Source: Minthousia sp045628125 (lineage in GTDB: Bacteria; Bacteroidota; Bacteroidia; Bacteroidales; Bacteroidaceae). Taken from it: DNA of 50,393 nucleotides. The notes under the pieces are model-generated. The model saw only the letters and a list, made by a program, of their open reading frames with translations, did no database searches and was not told the DNA's origin. The DNA lies in NCBI GenBank assembly GCA_045628125.1, contig JAZQPA010000198.1, forward strand, positions 1-50,393, given 5' to 3'. How positions within the stretch are numbered: the stretch's first letter is position 1; the number at the start of each line of letters is the position of its first letter. Made by a program: the position numbers and the translations under genes. This document shows positions 33,494 through 42,412 of the stretch, piece by piece.

Positions 33494-35614
33494 TTAGAAG
33501 TACAAGTAGCGGTTGTCTACAACCTTTGCCTTCTGATACAATTCTGAGGTAAAGTTAGATGCTGCCTGCATACCCTGCTGCTGCAAACGCTGCATCTCTG
33601 CCTGCTCATCAAACTTCTCTTCGCTGTTCTCGGTGTTGTATACCTGGAACATCATTACACCACCGTTGCCCTTGAATGGACCTACAAAGTCGCCCTTCTT
33701 TGCAACAGCTGCCTTACCGCTTAATGTAGGCTCGCTAGACATGGTAACTGGAACAAATGCTGATGCTGCGAATGTAATGTGCTTAACTGAGTCTGTTCTA
33801 ACATCCTGAAGACCCTTAGCCTGGTCCATAGACTTAACATCACCAATCTTTGCTAAGATCTGCTCTGCCTTCTTGTTGCGGATAGCCTCTGGACGTAAGG
33901 TCTCCTTTACAGATTCGAATGAACGATAACCTGCCTTGTTAATGCCTGTCAGCATAACTACCAGCATGTGGTCGTTGTCACCGCACTCATACAATGGAGA
34001 TACCTGACCAACCTTAGCATCGAATACCCACTTCATAGCATCGCGGGTGCTGCTGATGCCGCAAACCTTGTGCTCATTATTGAACATATCCAGACGCTCC
34101 AATACGCGGTAGCCCTTCTCTTCTGCGTTCTTCTGGATAGAATTGATGTCAGTGTTGGTAGCTACAAATGAGCTGAAAGCATTGTATGCCTGACGGTAAG
34201 TGTCCTGAGAGAACTGCAGCTCTTTCTTAACGATAGCAACCTTGAACTTCTCAGTATATGCCTTGCGGCTCTTTACTTCCAGAATAGATACGAAACTCTG
34301 CAAATCAACCTTCTGCAGGTTGTTTACATCTGCGGTCAGCAGTGTGTTAACAAACTTGGTGTTGTTTACATCCAGCTGTACACCTTCATACTGATTTCCG
34401 GTCAACCAGGTTGTATTACCCTCCTGGCCATACTTCTTAGCCATCTCCTCGAAAGAAGCACCAGCCTTCAAAGCATCGTATACAGAGTCAGCCTTTTCAA
34501 CTTCTACCTGAATCTGACGGAACTCGATAGAGTCTGGCTGGTTTACCTTATCTACATACTTGAATGTAGTGTAGGTGTTATCTGTTGCACTGTAATATGG
34601 ATTTACTAGTGCACCAACAGATACAGAATCCAACTCAGTTGCTACGTCTGAAGGAAGAGAGGATTTCTTGACTGCAATGTTTGAATATGGAATCAAAGAA
34701 GCTGCATTACGTACGGTCTCTGTCAGATTCTCAGTGGTATTTAACTCCTCAGCATACTCCTGCATCTCAGTCATCATGTTGTCCTTATCCTCCTGGCTTG
34801 GAGTTACCAGAACGTCAATGTAACGGATGTTTCTGCTCTCTGCGGTCTGCAGCATAGCATCTTTCTGCTCGTCATATACCTTCTTGATGTCATCATCGGT
34901 AACCTTTACAGTGCTGTCTGCGATAGCGGTGTAAGGGATTGCTGCCAACAGAACATCATTGCTCTGGGTACGACCCTCGAAATTAGCTTTTGCAGATACT
35001 GGGTTTGATACAAATGAACCTGCCAGCAAAGACTGATACTTCTGCTGCAGAACATTCTGACGCAGAGTCTTCTCGATAAATGACCAGTAGTTGTAGATTC
35101 TCTGGTAGTATTCTCTCAATTCTGGCTGCATCTGGTTGTTGTTGATAACACGGTTGTATTCTGCCAGGAAGTTAGTCAACTGATCCTTGTCAAATGCACC
35201 TGTCTGCTGATCACGGAATGGTGACTGCAACAGCAACTGGTTGGTACCCTCATTGATAATGTTCTGAAGCTCTTTGTCTGATACACGAAGACCCAGCTTC
35301 TCACATTCTGCCTCCAACAATTTATTGGTTACATATGTGTTCCAAACCTGATCCTGAATCTGAGACATCTGATCCTCGTTCAGGTTGTTGGTGCCCTGAG
35401 ACATTTTGATTACATCTGCAAACTCGTCAACCAAGTTCTGATAATCCTGAATATAGATTACGTCTCCATTCACACCACCAATCTCCTGTCTGCTCTGGTT
35501 CTGGGTAGACTGAATACCTTCCATTACTACCTCACCAATGAAAAACAGCAGGCCACCGCCTACTACTCCCAACAGGATCTTACGGTGCTTTCTAATTTTA
35601 GTTAAAATTGCCAT
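33494..35614 (-). CDS. Membrane-anchored periplasmic peptidyl-prolyl isomerase (SurA/PpiD-like)
   Basis: A 706-residue folding factor for exported proteins. One membrane helix (ILLGVVGGGLLFFIGEVVM, residues ~13-31) anchors it. The SurA-type N-terminal chaperone region follows (NEDQMSQIQDQVWNTYVTNKLLEAECEKLGLRVSDKELQNII), then a parvulin-like domain around residues 340-450 (IEFRQIQVEV...FEEMAKKYGQEGNTTW) and a further C-terminal segment. This matches PpiD-like proteins of Bacteroidetes. It is the last gene of the leftward envelope cluster, 101 bp after the CorC-type gene; TATCTTCG read leftward at 35671-35664 is a weak candidate for its own -7 box. Confidence 0.92.
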   Translation of the reverse strand: MAILTKIRKHRKILLGVVGGGLLFFIGEVVMEGIQSTQNQSRQEIGGVNGDVIYIQDYQNLVDEFADVIKMSQGTNNLNEDQMSQIQDQVWNTYVTNKLLEAECEKLGLRVSDKELQNIINEGTNQLLLQSPFRDQQTGAFDKDQLTNFLAEYNRVINNNQMQPELREYYQRIYNYWSFIEKTLRQNVLQQKYQSLLAGSFVSNPVSAKANFEGRTQSNDVLLAAIPYTAIADSTVKVTDDDIKKVYDEQKDAMLQTAESRNIRYIDVLVTPSQEDKDNMMTEMQEYAEELNTTENLTETVRNAASLIPYSNIAVKKSSLPSDVATELDSVSVGALVNPYYSATDNTYTTFKYVDKVNQPDSIEFRQIQVEVEKADSVYDALKAGASFEEMAKKYGQEGNTTWLTGNQYEGVQLDVNNTKFVNTLLTADVNNLQKVDLQSFVSILEVKSRKAYTEKFKVAIVKKELQFSQDTYRQAYNAFSSFVATNTDINSIQKNAEEKGYRVLERLDMFNNEHKVCGISSTRDAMKWVFDAKVGQVSPLYECGDNDHMLVVMLTGINKAGYRSFESVKETLRPEAIRNKKAEQILAKIGDVKSMDQAKGLQDVRTDSVKHITFAASAFVPVTMSSEPTLSGKAAVAKKGDFVGPFKGNGGVMMFQVYNTENSEEKFDEQAEMQRLQQQGMQAASNFTSELYQKAKVVDNRYLYF

Positions 35615-35715
35615 TTCTTATATGATTTTCTTTTTTCTTTTACCTTTTTGCATTTTGAGCGCACGAAGATACGAATTTTCAGGCACTTGGTAAAACGATT
35701 TCTTAAAAAAATGCT

Positions 35716-36981
35716 TTATTCAGTGACTTTTAGGCGCACAAGCTCTATTTTGGTTGTTTCTACTTTAATTATTTTGAAAACAAAGTGATCAAAACGTATG
35801 ATTTCATGCAGTTTCGGTATGCTTTGATATTGATGAAGAATCAAGCCGCCAACTGTCAAATATTCCTCGGATTCAGGCAGGTCTAAATCCAACAATTCGT
35901 TTACTTTTTCTATCTCTAGACGTGCAGAAATCACGTACTCATTATCTCCGATTTTCTTGGCAATATAATTGGTATTATCGTGCTCGTCTTCAATATCGCC
36001 GGTAATTTCCTCAACCAGATCTTCCAGGGAGACAATACCGCTGGTTCCTCCAAATTCATCCACAACAACAGCCAGACTCTTTTTCTGTTGCATGAACAGG
36101 CGCATTAATTTCTGAGCAGCCATTGTTTCAGGGACAATAGGAATCTGACGTATGTTACTCTTCCAATCGTCTTGTCTCCGGAACATTTCCGATGAGTGAA
36201 TATAACCGATGATATGGTCTATATTCTCTTTATAAACAATGATTTTTGAATGTCCGCTCTCAATGAATTGTGCTTCTAATTCCTGTAAAGTTGCAGTATC
36301 TGGTACTGCCGTGATTTCTGTTCTAGGTAATATGCAATCCCTGATTTTCACGTTCGAGAAATCCAAAGCGTTCTGAAAAATCTTCACTTCATCTTCCAGT
36401 TCCTCTTCCTCATTTTCTTCAATGCTACTCTGAATCAGATTATCCAAATCCACTTTCGTAAATGCTTTGTTGCTGGATTCTTTGCTGATTTTGGAACCGC
36501 AAAGCCATAAGAGGATTCCCGATAGCATCGTTGAGAAACGTGAAATAGGGTAGAGTACGATGTAAAAAATGAATGTAGGAATTGCAAAAATCCGTAATGT
36601 CCGGTTGGGGTTTATTTTGAAAAGAGTTTTAGGAATAAACTCACCGGTAAACAGGATGATGAATGTAGAAATGAGGGTTTGGATAGACACATCCAGGAAC
36701 TCATTAAAATGATCACCAAAGAGCGGTAAAATCAGTATTCTGTCAATAATGTGTGCAGCCAGAATACCATATACAACCAGCGCTATGTTATTTCCAACAA
36801 GCATGGTGGAAATAAAATTATTGCTGTGCTTGTAGAAAATGGATAAAATTCGGTTTACAACACCATTGTGCTCATTCTTTTCCATCTCAAATCTCAACTT
36901 GTTGCTGGAAACAAATGCAATTTCCATGCCCGAGAAATAGGCAGAGAAAATCATGCTGATGAAAAGAAAAAGAATGTTCAT
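35716..36981 (-). CDS. CNNM/CBS/CorC-HlyC family membrane protein (hemolysin-like)
   Basis: A 421-residue protein with an N-terminal CNNM membrane domain of three or four helices (FSAYFSGMEIAFVSSNKLR, STMLVGNNIALVVYG, ILFTGEFIPKTLFKINPN). Two CBS motifs follow (RDCILPRTEITAVPD..., QIPIVPETMAAQKLMRLF), then VVVDEFGGTSGIVSLEDLVEEITGDIEDEHD and the C-terminal CorC/HlyC FAD-like domain. Related proteins transport or regulate Mg2+/Co2+, and the GldE branch in Bacteroidetes is tied to gliding. The exact substrate is not readable. It lies 19 bp after lptC in the same direction. Confidence 0.93.
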   Translation of the reverse strand: MNILFLFISMIFSAYFSGMEIAFVSSNKLRFEMEKNEHNGVVNRILSIFYKHSNNFISTMLVGNNIALVVYGILAAHIIDRILILPLFGDHFNEFLDVSIQTLISTFIILFTGEFIPKTLFKINPNRTLRIFAIPTFIFYIVLYPISRFSTMLSGILLWLCGSKISKESSNKAFTKVDLDNLIQSSIEENEEEELEDEVKIFQNALDFSNVKIRDCILPRTEITAVPDTATLQELEAQFIESGHSKIIVYKENIDHIIGYIHSSEMFRRQDDWKSNIRQIPIVPETMAAQKLMRLFMQQKKSLAVVVDEFGGTSGIVSLEDLVEEITGDIEDEHDNTNYIAKKIGDNEYVISARLEIEKVNELLDLDLPESEEYLTVGGLILHQYQSIPKLHEIIRFDHFVFKIIKVETTKIELVRLKVTE

Positions 36982-37000
36982 GTATTTGGTAATATATTGA

Positions 37001-37594
37001 TTATTCGTCTGTTTGTTCTGTATCCGATACTGGAAAATATCCTTTAGGATTAGATACAGTATAGTTGGTCATCTGCTCGTTTGAACGGAATTCTGTACCC
37101 CGTAATTCTCTGTCGGGCGTTACTACCAACATGTTTTCATGAGAGTAGAATTCGCGTGTGCCTTGATCCCAATATAGGATCTTGGTTCTGAAGGTTGTTC
37201 CTTCACGGTTTCGTACGAACACGCGTCCTCTCAGTTCCCACAGTTTGTTCTGATCGTAAAAATAGGCTGTATCTGCTTGAATGGAAGCAGTTACATGCAT
37301 GGTCTCATCAAACTGCTCAATGTAGAGACCTTTGATGAATTCCCATTTGCTGGGATTGGTTTTGGTGTAGATATCCCATTCTTCAGTTACTAATTTATAG
37401 CGGATTACTCCTGAATCAGAGATCAGAGTGGAAATACCTGTAGATGATAGGGTAGGCAGGGAGTCCTGCTCATTGATGGCTTCAACAAAATGTTCATCTG
37501 ACGAAGCACATGATGTATATGACAAAAGCATAATAGCCGTAAAAAATACGGCTATTATGCTTAATATAGGTGTATGACGCAAATTACTTAGCAT
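37001..37594 (-). CDS. lptC: LPS export factor LptC
   Basis: A 197-residue periplasmic protein that bridges the inner-membrane LptBFG transporter to LptA in LPS transport. It has a hydrophobic N-terminal anchor (ILSIIAVFFTAIMLLSYTSC) that ends in a possible lipid-attachment Cys29. The beta-jellyroll body shows the LptC pattern: SGVIRYKLVTEEWDIYTKTNPSKWEFIKGLYIEQFD, ADTAYFYDQNKLWELRGRVFVRNREGTTFRTKILYWDQGTREFYSHE, and RGTEFRSNEQMTNYTV. I set the start at ATG 37594, which overlaps the end of the TPR gene by 11 bp; a longer form would extend 32 residues of low-complexity sequence from the other gene's frame. Confidence 0.9.
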   Translation of the reverse strand: MLSNLRHTPILSIIAVFFTAIMLLSYTSCASSDEHFVEAINEQDSLPTLSSTGISTLISDSGVIRYKLVTEEWDIYTKTNPSKWEFIKGLYIEQFDETMHVTASIQADTAYFYDQNKLWELRGRVFVRNREGTTFRTKILYWDQGTREFYSHENMLVVTPDRELRGTEFRSNEQMTNYTVSNPKGYFPVSDTEQTDE

Positions 37595-38936
37595 TCCAGA
37601 ATGCGTCCTCCTTGTCTCTCTTAGCCTTTGCAGCAGCGGCAGCAGCATTGTATGCATTAACCTCAGCCTCACGCTTACGTGCAGTAGCAATTCTCTCCTT
37701 CAGACGAGCAGCAGCATTGGTGTATACAGCATCCTCAGCAGCCTTATCGCATGCCTCGTTAGCCAAATCCCACTTTCTGTCACCAGCATAGATCTGAGCG
37801 CTCAAGAAATCGCAACGACCGGTCAGAGCAGGGTTGAACTGCTTAGCCTGATTGATGAAACCGAATGCAGCCTCAGAGTTACCTGCCTTAGCCTGTGCGG
37901 TAGCCACCTTGTATGCGGTCTGACCCTTGATACGATCATTTGGACTCAGCTCAATAGCATCCTGGAAGTACTTAACAGACTCCTGAGCCTTACCCTCCTT
38001 ATAGTAGTACTGACCTGTACCCATTGCAGACTCGTAAGTAGGCTGGATAGCATATGCATACTGTGCAGCGGTATAGTAGATGTCAGTATCATCAGCATCG
38101 TTTGAAGACATGATAGTCAATACAGACTTCAGGTACTCCAAGTTACTCTTGTTCTCCTCAACCTTAGGAGTGAAGATCTTGATCAACTCGTCGCGGTCAG
38201 CTGCCTTAGACTCAGCGAAAGTAATCTCGATGTTATAACCGGTTGGGTCATACTGGTCGATGATCTGCTGCTTCTTGTTTGCATCAGTCTCCTCGTTAGC
38301 CTTTGCCAACATACGGTCGCAAATATCCTTGCTCTCCATATAGTCCTTGATGAACTGCTCACGGTGATTGCTATCAGCCTTGAACTTCTCATATGACAGG
38401 TTGAAGTAACGGTTCAGTGCGTATCCTGGTACCTCCTCGTTCTCATCCTCAGAGTTTGCTACGATAGCCATAGCCTCGCTAAACATCTTGTAAGCGGTTT
38501 CTGCATCACCACCGTACTCAGAATAGTCATAAGCCTTACGGCACAGGTAAGTACCCTTCAAAGTCTTAGTTCTGTTGAATGAATTCAACTCATTCATGTA
38601 CTGGATACGCTGATCGTATACCTTCATCAACAAGTCGAAGTGAGCCTGCTTGTTTGCCTCATCATTCAGAATCATCCAGTGCATGATGTTAACACCATTG
38701 GTGTACAAACTCAGCTGAGCTACTGGACACTTCTCAAAACAGAACTTCCATGGCTCATAAGCATCGCGATAGTTCTTGCTCTTAGCGTACTCACCATAAG
38801 TACTCAAGTTGGTCAAACAGTCGATACTGTCCTGGCCATGTCCAACACGATCTACCAGCTGGGTACCAGCGTACTGTGCAAATGCACTGGTAGAACCCAT
38901 AACAGCAATAGCTGCAACTAATAACTTTACATTCAT
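37584..38936 (-). CDS. Exported TPR-repeat protein
   Basis: A 450-residue protein with a signal peptide (LLVAAIAVMGSTSAFAQ) and helical repeats. Residues ~290-400 contain recognisable tetratricopeptide units (AAQYAYAIQPTYESAMGTGQYYYKEGKAQESVKYFQDAIELSPNDR, AGNSEAAFGFINQAKQFNPALTG). The C-terminal tail is Ala/Lys-rich coiled coil (KRDKEDAFWNAK). It lies between an outer-membrane barrel protein and lptC, a linkage seen in Bacteroidetes, and overlaps lptC by 11 bp. A scaffold role in the envelope is an inference. Confidence 0.9.
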   Translation of the reverse strand: MNVKLLVAAIAVMGSTSAFAQYAGTQLVDRVGHGQDSIDCLTNLSTYGEYAKSKNYRDAYEPWKFCFEKCPVAQLSLYTNGVNIMHWMILNDEANKQAHFDLLMKVYDQRIQYMNELNSFNRTKTLKGTYLCRKAYDYSEYGGDAETAYKMFSEAMAIVANSEDENEEVPGYALNRYFNLSYEKFKADSNHREQFIKDYMESKDICDRMLAKANEETDANKKQQIIDQYDPTGYNIEITFAESKAADRDELIKIFTPKVEENKSNLEYLKSVLTIMSSNDADDTDIYYTAAQYAYAIQPTYESAMGTGQYYYKEGKAQESVKYFQDAIELSPNDRIKGQTAYKVATAQAKAGNSEAAFGFINQAKQFNPALTGRCDFLSAQIYAGDRKWDLANEACDKAAEDAVYTNAAARLKERIATARKREAEVNAYNAAAAAAKAKRDKEDAFWNAK

Positions 38937-38988
38937 CGTAAAAAGATATTTTAAGTGTTTATAAATGATATTCTTTAATTAACCCTAT

Positions 38989-40308
38989 TTAATCTGCTTT
39001 CCATTTCATGAACCAACGCTCATCGAATGTAATGCCAACACAGATGCGGAACTGATTCTCAACCAGCAATTGCTTTACGCTAGGCTTAACATGCACATAT
39101 TGTGCAGTAAGATTGACCACTGAAAGGTTATTCCACTGGTTCTGTATAGGAATACCAAATCCAGCTGTTAATCCGAATTCCTTGCCTGCGGCATACTTGT
39201 CCACATTGGCATATTGTGTGGCATAGAATCCTCCCGCACGATATCTGATTCGTTTCAGGAAATTACGGCTCATGATGTTTGGAATATATTCCGCACCCAC
39301 GCTGAACTTCTTTCTGTCTGACAGAAATCCGGTTTTAGAGCCGAATACACTATTCCCATTTCCGTCTTCATAGGTCATCGGATATTTACAATCTGACCAT
39401 TTCTGCAGTGTGAAATCGGCCGATACGGTCAGTTTTCTGCCATGGTTATAGGTAAATCCAAATCCAAATGATTTAGGTAACTGGAATGCATTCTGGATGG
39501 TGTCTGTTGTAGATCCCTCAATCTTGTCGCTTGCAGCATCGAACAGATAATCCTGACGGTAGGCAGCATTGTTCACATCATGTCCCGGTGCAAAAGTAGC
39601 TCCTACAGTTAATCTGTCCAACTTGCTGACGGGTAATTCATATTGTAATCCCCAACTGGTATTGAATGTGGAGATACGTGCTGAATATTGGCGGACATTA
39701 CTGAATACACTGGTATTGTTATAACTGTTTGTAATAGAGTGTGTCATATTGCCAAACAGGAATTCACCGTTAACACCTACAGATAATCCTGCAATTGGAT
39801 TCCAACCGATGCCAAAGAACGCTTTTGAAACTCCTCCTTCTCCGGTATATGAGAAACCAGGAGTGGTACTTCCGTAAATGTCAGTAATTGGCTCTTTTGT
39901 TTCTCCAAAGTCATAGCCAATTTTTGAAAATGGAGCAAATCCCAATGCCATACCTATTTTGCGGAATGCACGGAATTGCATGGCTACATAATCAAAATTA
40001 CCGGTTTTATTGTTTAATTTTACTTTTCCGTTACTGTAATTTGTATTTTCCAATGTAATGCCAGCATCTAACAGGAAAGTAAGTGAATCAACTGCTGAGT
40101 ATGAGGCAGGATTCGCTATATTTATCTGTTGTCCGGCTCGTAATCCTAATCCAGCTCCACCCATTGCGGCACTTCTACCTATGGTCATATCCGACAAACG
40201 CCCAAAACCATATCGGGAAAGTGGTGTACTAACCCCATTTTGAGCATACGAATTAACCATAAAAATAGCCAGCAAAAGTAGGCTAAATGTATATTTTTTA
40301 ATGTTCAT
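38989..40308 (-). CDS. Outer-membrane beta-barrel protein (FadL/PorV-like)
   Basis: A 439-residue protein with signal peptide (FSLLLLAIFMVNSYAQ). The N-terminal stretch GRSAAMGGAGLGLRAGQQINIANPASYSAVDSLTF resembles the plug/N-term of FadL-PorV-type barrels, and the rest is a run of amphipathic strands with aromatic girdles, with no soluble domain. The C-terminal strand is ICVGITFDERWFMKWKAD, so it does not end in the usual aromatic residue. Its start overlaps the end of coaX by 11 bp. The transported substrate is unknown. Confidence 0.85.
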   Translation of the reverse strand: MNIKKYTFSLLLLAIFMVNSYAQNGVSTPLSRYGFGRLSDMTIGRSAAMGGAGLGLRAGQQINIANPASYSAVDSLTFLLDAGITLENTNYSNGKVKLNNKTGNFDYVAMQFRAFRKIGMALGFAPFSKIGYDFGETKEPITDIYGSTTPGFSYTGEGGVSKAFFGIGWNPIAGLSVGVNGEFLFGNMTHSITNSYNNTSVFSNVRQYSARISTFNTSWGLQYELPVSKLDRLTVGATFAPGHDVNNAAYRQDYLFDAASDKIEGSTTDTIQNAFQLPKSFGFGFTYNHGRKLTVSADFTLQKWSDCKYPMTYEDGNGNSVFGSKTGFLSDRKKFSVGAEYIPNIMSRNFLKRIRYRAGGFYATQYANVDKYAAGKEFGLTAGFGIPIQNQWNNLSVVNLTAQYVHVKPSVKQLLVENQFRICVGITFDERWFMKWKAD

Positions 40309-41026
40309 TATAGTCTAAAATTCTATTTAGGCCTTTAAGCAAAAGTAATTTGTCTGCAAAGATGCCACTTTTTACGTTTGTATCAAAATTTAGAACGTTA
40401 CCACCTGTTAAAAAAACTAAAACTTTTGGATTTTTTTCTCTCAGGTGTCTGATGTATCCCTCAATTTCATGCGAAATGCCTAACATCACCCCACTTCTCA
40501 TGGCCGTCTCGGTGCTGTATCCGATGAGTGGAGTGTCGCCTTCGGGACTTACAATTGGCAGCAGAGCTGTATGCTCATGCATGGCCATAAACCGCATGTC
40601 TGCACCGGGCGAAATGTTGCCTCCAAGGTACTCTCCTGTATCCGAGATGAACTCGTAGGTAATGCATGTTCCTGAGTCAACAACCAGTAATGGAGTGTCA
40701 GGTTTTTCATTCACAGCCTCTGCAATGGCAGCTAAGCGGTCGGCTCCCATGGTCTTTGGGATCTTTTCCCAGTTTTTGATTGGCAAAGGAGTATTGCAGT
40801 TCAGCTTCAGCATGGGAATAGAAATACTATTCAGTTGCTCTGTGACTTTCTCATTAGGGTGAATGACTGAAGAAATTATGCCTTTCTCGGGCTGGTAGTC
40901 ATTTATGATTCCATCCAATTCTGTTAAATCCTTGTTGCTGCATGCGCGAACTTCAAGGCAAGTGTCATCCTTAAAAATAGCGAGCTTGGCTCTGGTGTTT
41001 CCCAAGTCGATGATTAATTTTATCAT
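40298..41026 (-). CDS. coaX: Type III pantothenate kinase
   Basis: Phosphorylates pantothenate in the first step of coenzyme A synthesis. The 242-residue product carries the ASKHA-fold motifs: phosphate-1 IIDLGNTRAKLAIF, MGADRLAAI (pantothenate-site Gly-x-Asp-Arg), DSGTCITYEFI, GGNISPGADMR and FLTGGN. The start is ATG 41026 (MIKLIIDLGNT), because the in-frame extension upstream is not family-like. It is the first gene of the leftward envelope cluster, divergent from the DUF4105 gene, and overlaps the next gene by 11 bp. Confidence 0.95.
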   Translation of the reverse strand: MIKLIIDLGNTRAKLAIFKDDTCLEVRACSNKDLTELDGIINDYQPEKGIISSVIHPNEKVTEQLNSISIPMLKLNCNTPLPIKNWEKIPKTMGADRLAAIAEAVNEKPDTPLLVVDSGTCITYEFISDTGEYLGGNISPGADMRFMAMHEHTALLPIVSPEGDTPLIGYSTETAMRSGVMLGISHEIEGYIRHLREKNPKVLVFLTGGNVLNFDTNVKSGIFADKLLLLKGLNRILDYNEH

Positions 41027-41139
41027 TTCTTTTATTTTGTTTGTGCAAAATAAGATAAAAAACGCCAAATAACCATCCTCTATAACCCTAAAAAATGTTT
41101 TTTTTAGCATTTTCTATAGATTGAATGACAAAATAAAGC

Positions 41140-41173
41140 TATTTTTGCACTCGGTTATAAATTTGACGGCAAA
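41140..41173 (+). promoter_or_regulatory. Tandem -7 boxes before the DUF4105 gene
   Basis: TATTTTTG (41140-41147) and TAAATTTG (41158-41165) both match TAnnTTTG. The second continues as TTTG-ACGG-CAAA, an inverted repeat that ends just before the ATG at 41174, so it would give an almost leaderless mRNA. Confidence 0.6.
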
Positions 41174-42412
41174 ATGAAGTTAAGATTAGCTCTATTTTTC
41201 ACCTTATTATTATGGTTCATTCCTTTTGGACATGCTCAGACTGAGCAATTAGGGAATGAAGGGCCGTCTTCTATTAAGGGGTTTGTAGACCCGGACTCTC
41301 TTCAGATATCTCTTTTAACCTGTTCTCCCGGACCTGAGGTTTATGCCCTTTATGGCCATACTGCCTTGCGTGTAATTAATCGTAATACGGGCACGGATCT
41401 GGTCTTCAATTATGGCTCATTCAACATGTCAGAACCCAATTTTATCCTCAAGTTTATGTTGGGATTGCTGGATTATGAATTGGGTCTTTCTTCATTTGAT
41501 CGTTTTTATTATCATTATACTAACGATGGTTGTGACATTACACAGCAGGTTTTGAACTTGTCTCCTGAAGAGAAAGCACGGATGCTGGATGTGCTGATGA
41601 CGAATTACCTGCCACAGAACCGTGGATACCGATACAATTTCCTTTATGACAACTGTAGTACCCGTCCCCGTGATATCATCTCATCGGTGGTGGATGGGGA
41701 ATTGGTATGGAACGATAAGGATGAGGCGAAAAGCTACCGTATGCTGATGCATGAATGCAATGATCCTTGGCCTTGGTCTAAACTGGGTGTGGACTTGGTT
41801 CTGGGACAAACTGCCGATCGTATGATTTCTCCTCGCGAGGAGGAATTTTTGCCTGTCTATTTGTTGAATCATCTGGATGAAGCCCAGATTCATGACAGTA
41901 AGGGTGCCGTAAGACCAGCTGTAGCTACCAAAATTGTACTGCAGGCTTCTCGCCCGATGGATGAGAGTAAGGAATTTCCGCTGACACCCTCGCAATGTGT
42001 TGTGATTCTTTTGTTTGCGGCTACTATTCTGGCTGCGGTTGAGAGGAGAATGCACAGACTGTTTTGGGGAGTAGATGTTGTATTGTTCTTTGCTCAAGGA
42101 GTGGCTGGAGTATTGATATTTATATTGTTCTTTTTCTCCGAGCATCCTACAGTAAATTCGAACTGGTTATTGTGGATTTTTAATCCGATACCTCTGCTTT
42201 ATTTACCTGTGATGTGCTATCTCAGAGTCAAGAAAAAGAAGGAGCCATTCATGATTGTTAATTCAGTTTGGTTGCTCTTATTCGTTATTATAGCTTGTGT
42301 TGTAATTCCACAGGACTTACCAAGTGAATCGGTGCTTGCTGCAGTAGTATTGATGATTCGCTCAGTGAGTCATGTGCATCATGATTATCTAACTAAAACG
42401 GTAGTGCGATGA
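41174..42412 (+). CDS. DUF4105 (Lnb N-terminal-like) membrane protein
   Basis: A 412-residue exported protein with signal peptide (FFTLLLWFIPFGHAQ). The periplasmic part (residues ~40-270) is the DUF4105 domain, an NlpC/P60-like fold with candidate catalytic His62 in LYGHTALRV and Cys161 in YDNCSTRPRD. The last ~140 residues hold about five membrane helices. The family includes the N-terminal part of lacto-N-biosidase, where it is a separate domain, so peptidase or amidase action is only inferred. Its stop overlaps the start of the next gene by 4 bp (ATGA). Confidence 0.9.
   Translation: MKLRLALFFTLLLWFIPFGHAQTEQLGNEGPSSIKGFVDPDSLQISLLTCSPGPEVYALYGHTALRVINRNTGTDLVFNYGSFNMSEPNFILKFMLGLLDYELGLSSFDRFYYHYTNDGCDITQQVLNLSPEEKARMLDVLMTNYLPQNRGYRYNFLYDNCSTRPRDIISSVVDGELVWNDKDEAKSYRMLMHECNDPWPWSKLGVDLVLGQTADRMISPREEEFLPVYLLNHLDEAQIHDSKGAVRPAVATKIVLQASRPMDESKEFPLTPSQCVVILLFAATILAAVERRMHRLFWGVDVVLFFAQGVAGVLIFILFFFSEHPTVNSNWLLWIFNPIPLLYLPVMCYLRVKKKKEPFMIVNSVWLLLFVIIACVVIPQDLPSESVLAAVVLMIRSVSHVHHDYLTKTVVR

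Noticed and set aside
37595..37690. Longer LptC with 32 extra residues
   Set aside because: The added segment lies inside the TPR gene and reads as low-complexity sequence with no family support.
41027..41110. 28-residue extension of CoaX
   Set aside because: The family begins with the MIKLIIDLGNT phosphate-binding strand; the extension falls in the divergent promoter region.
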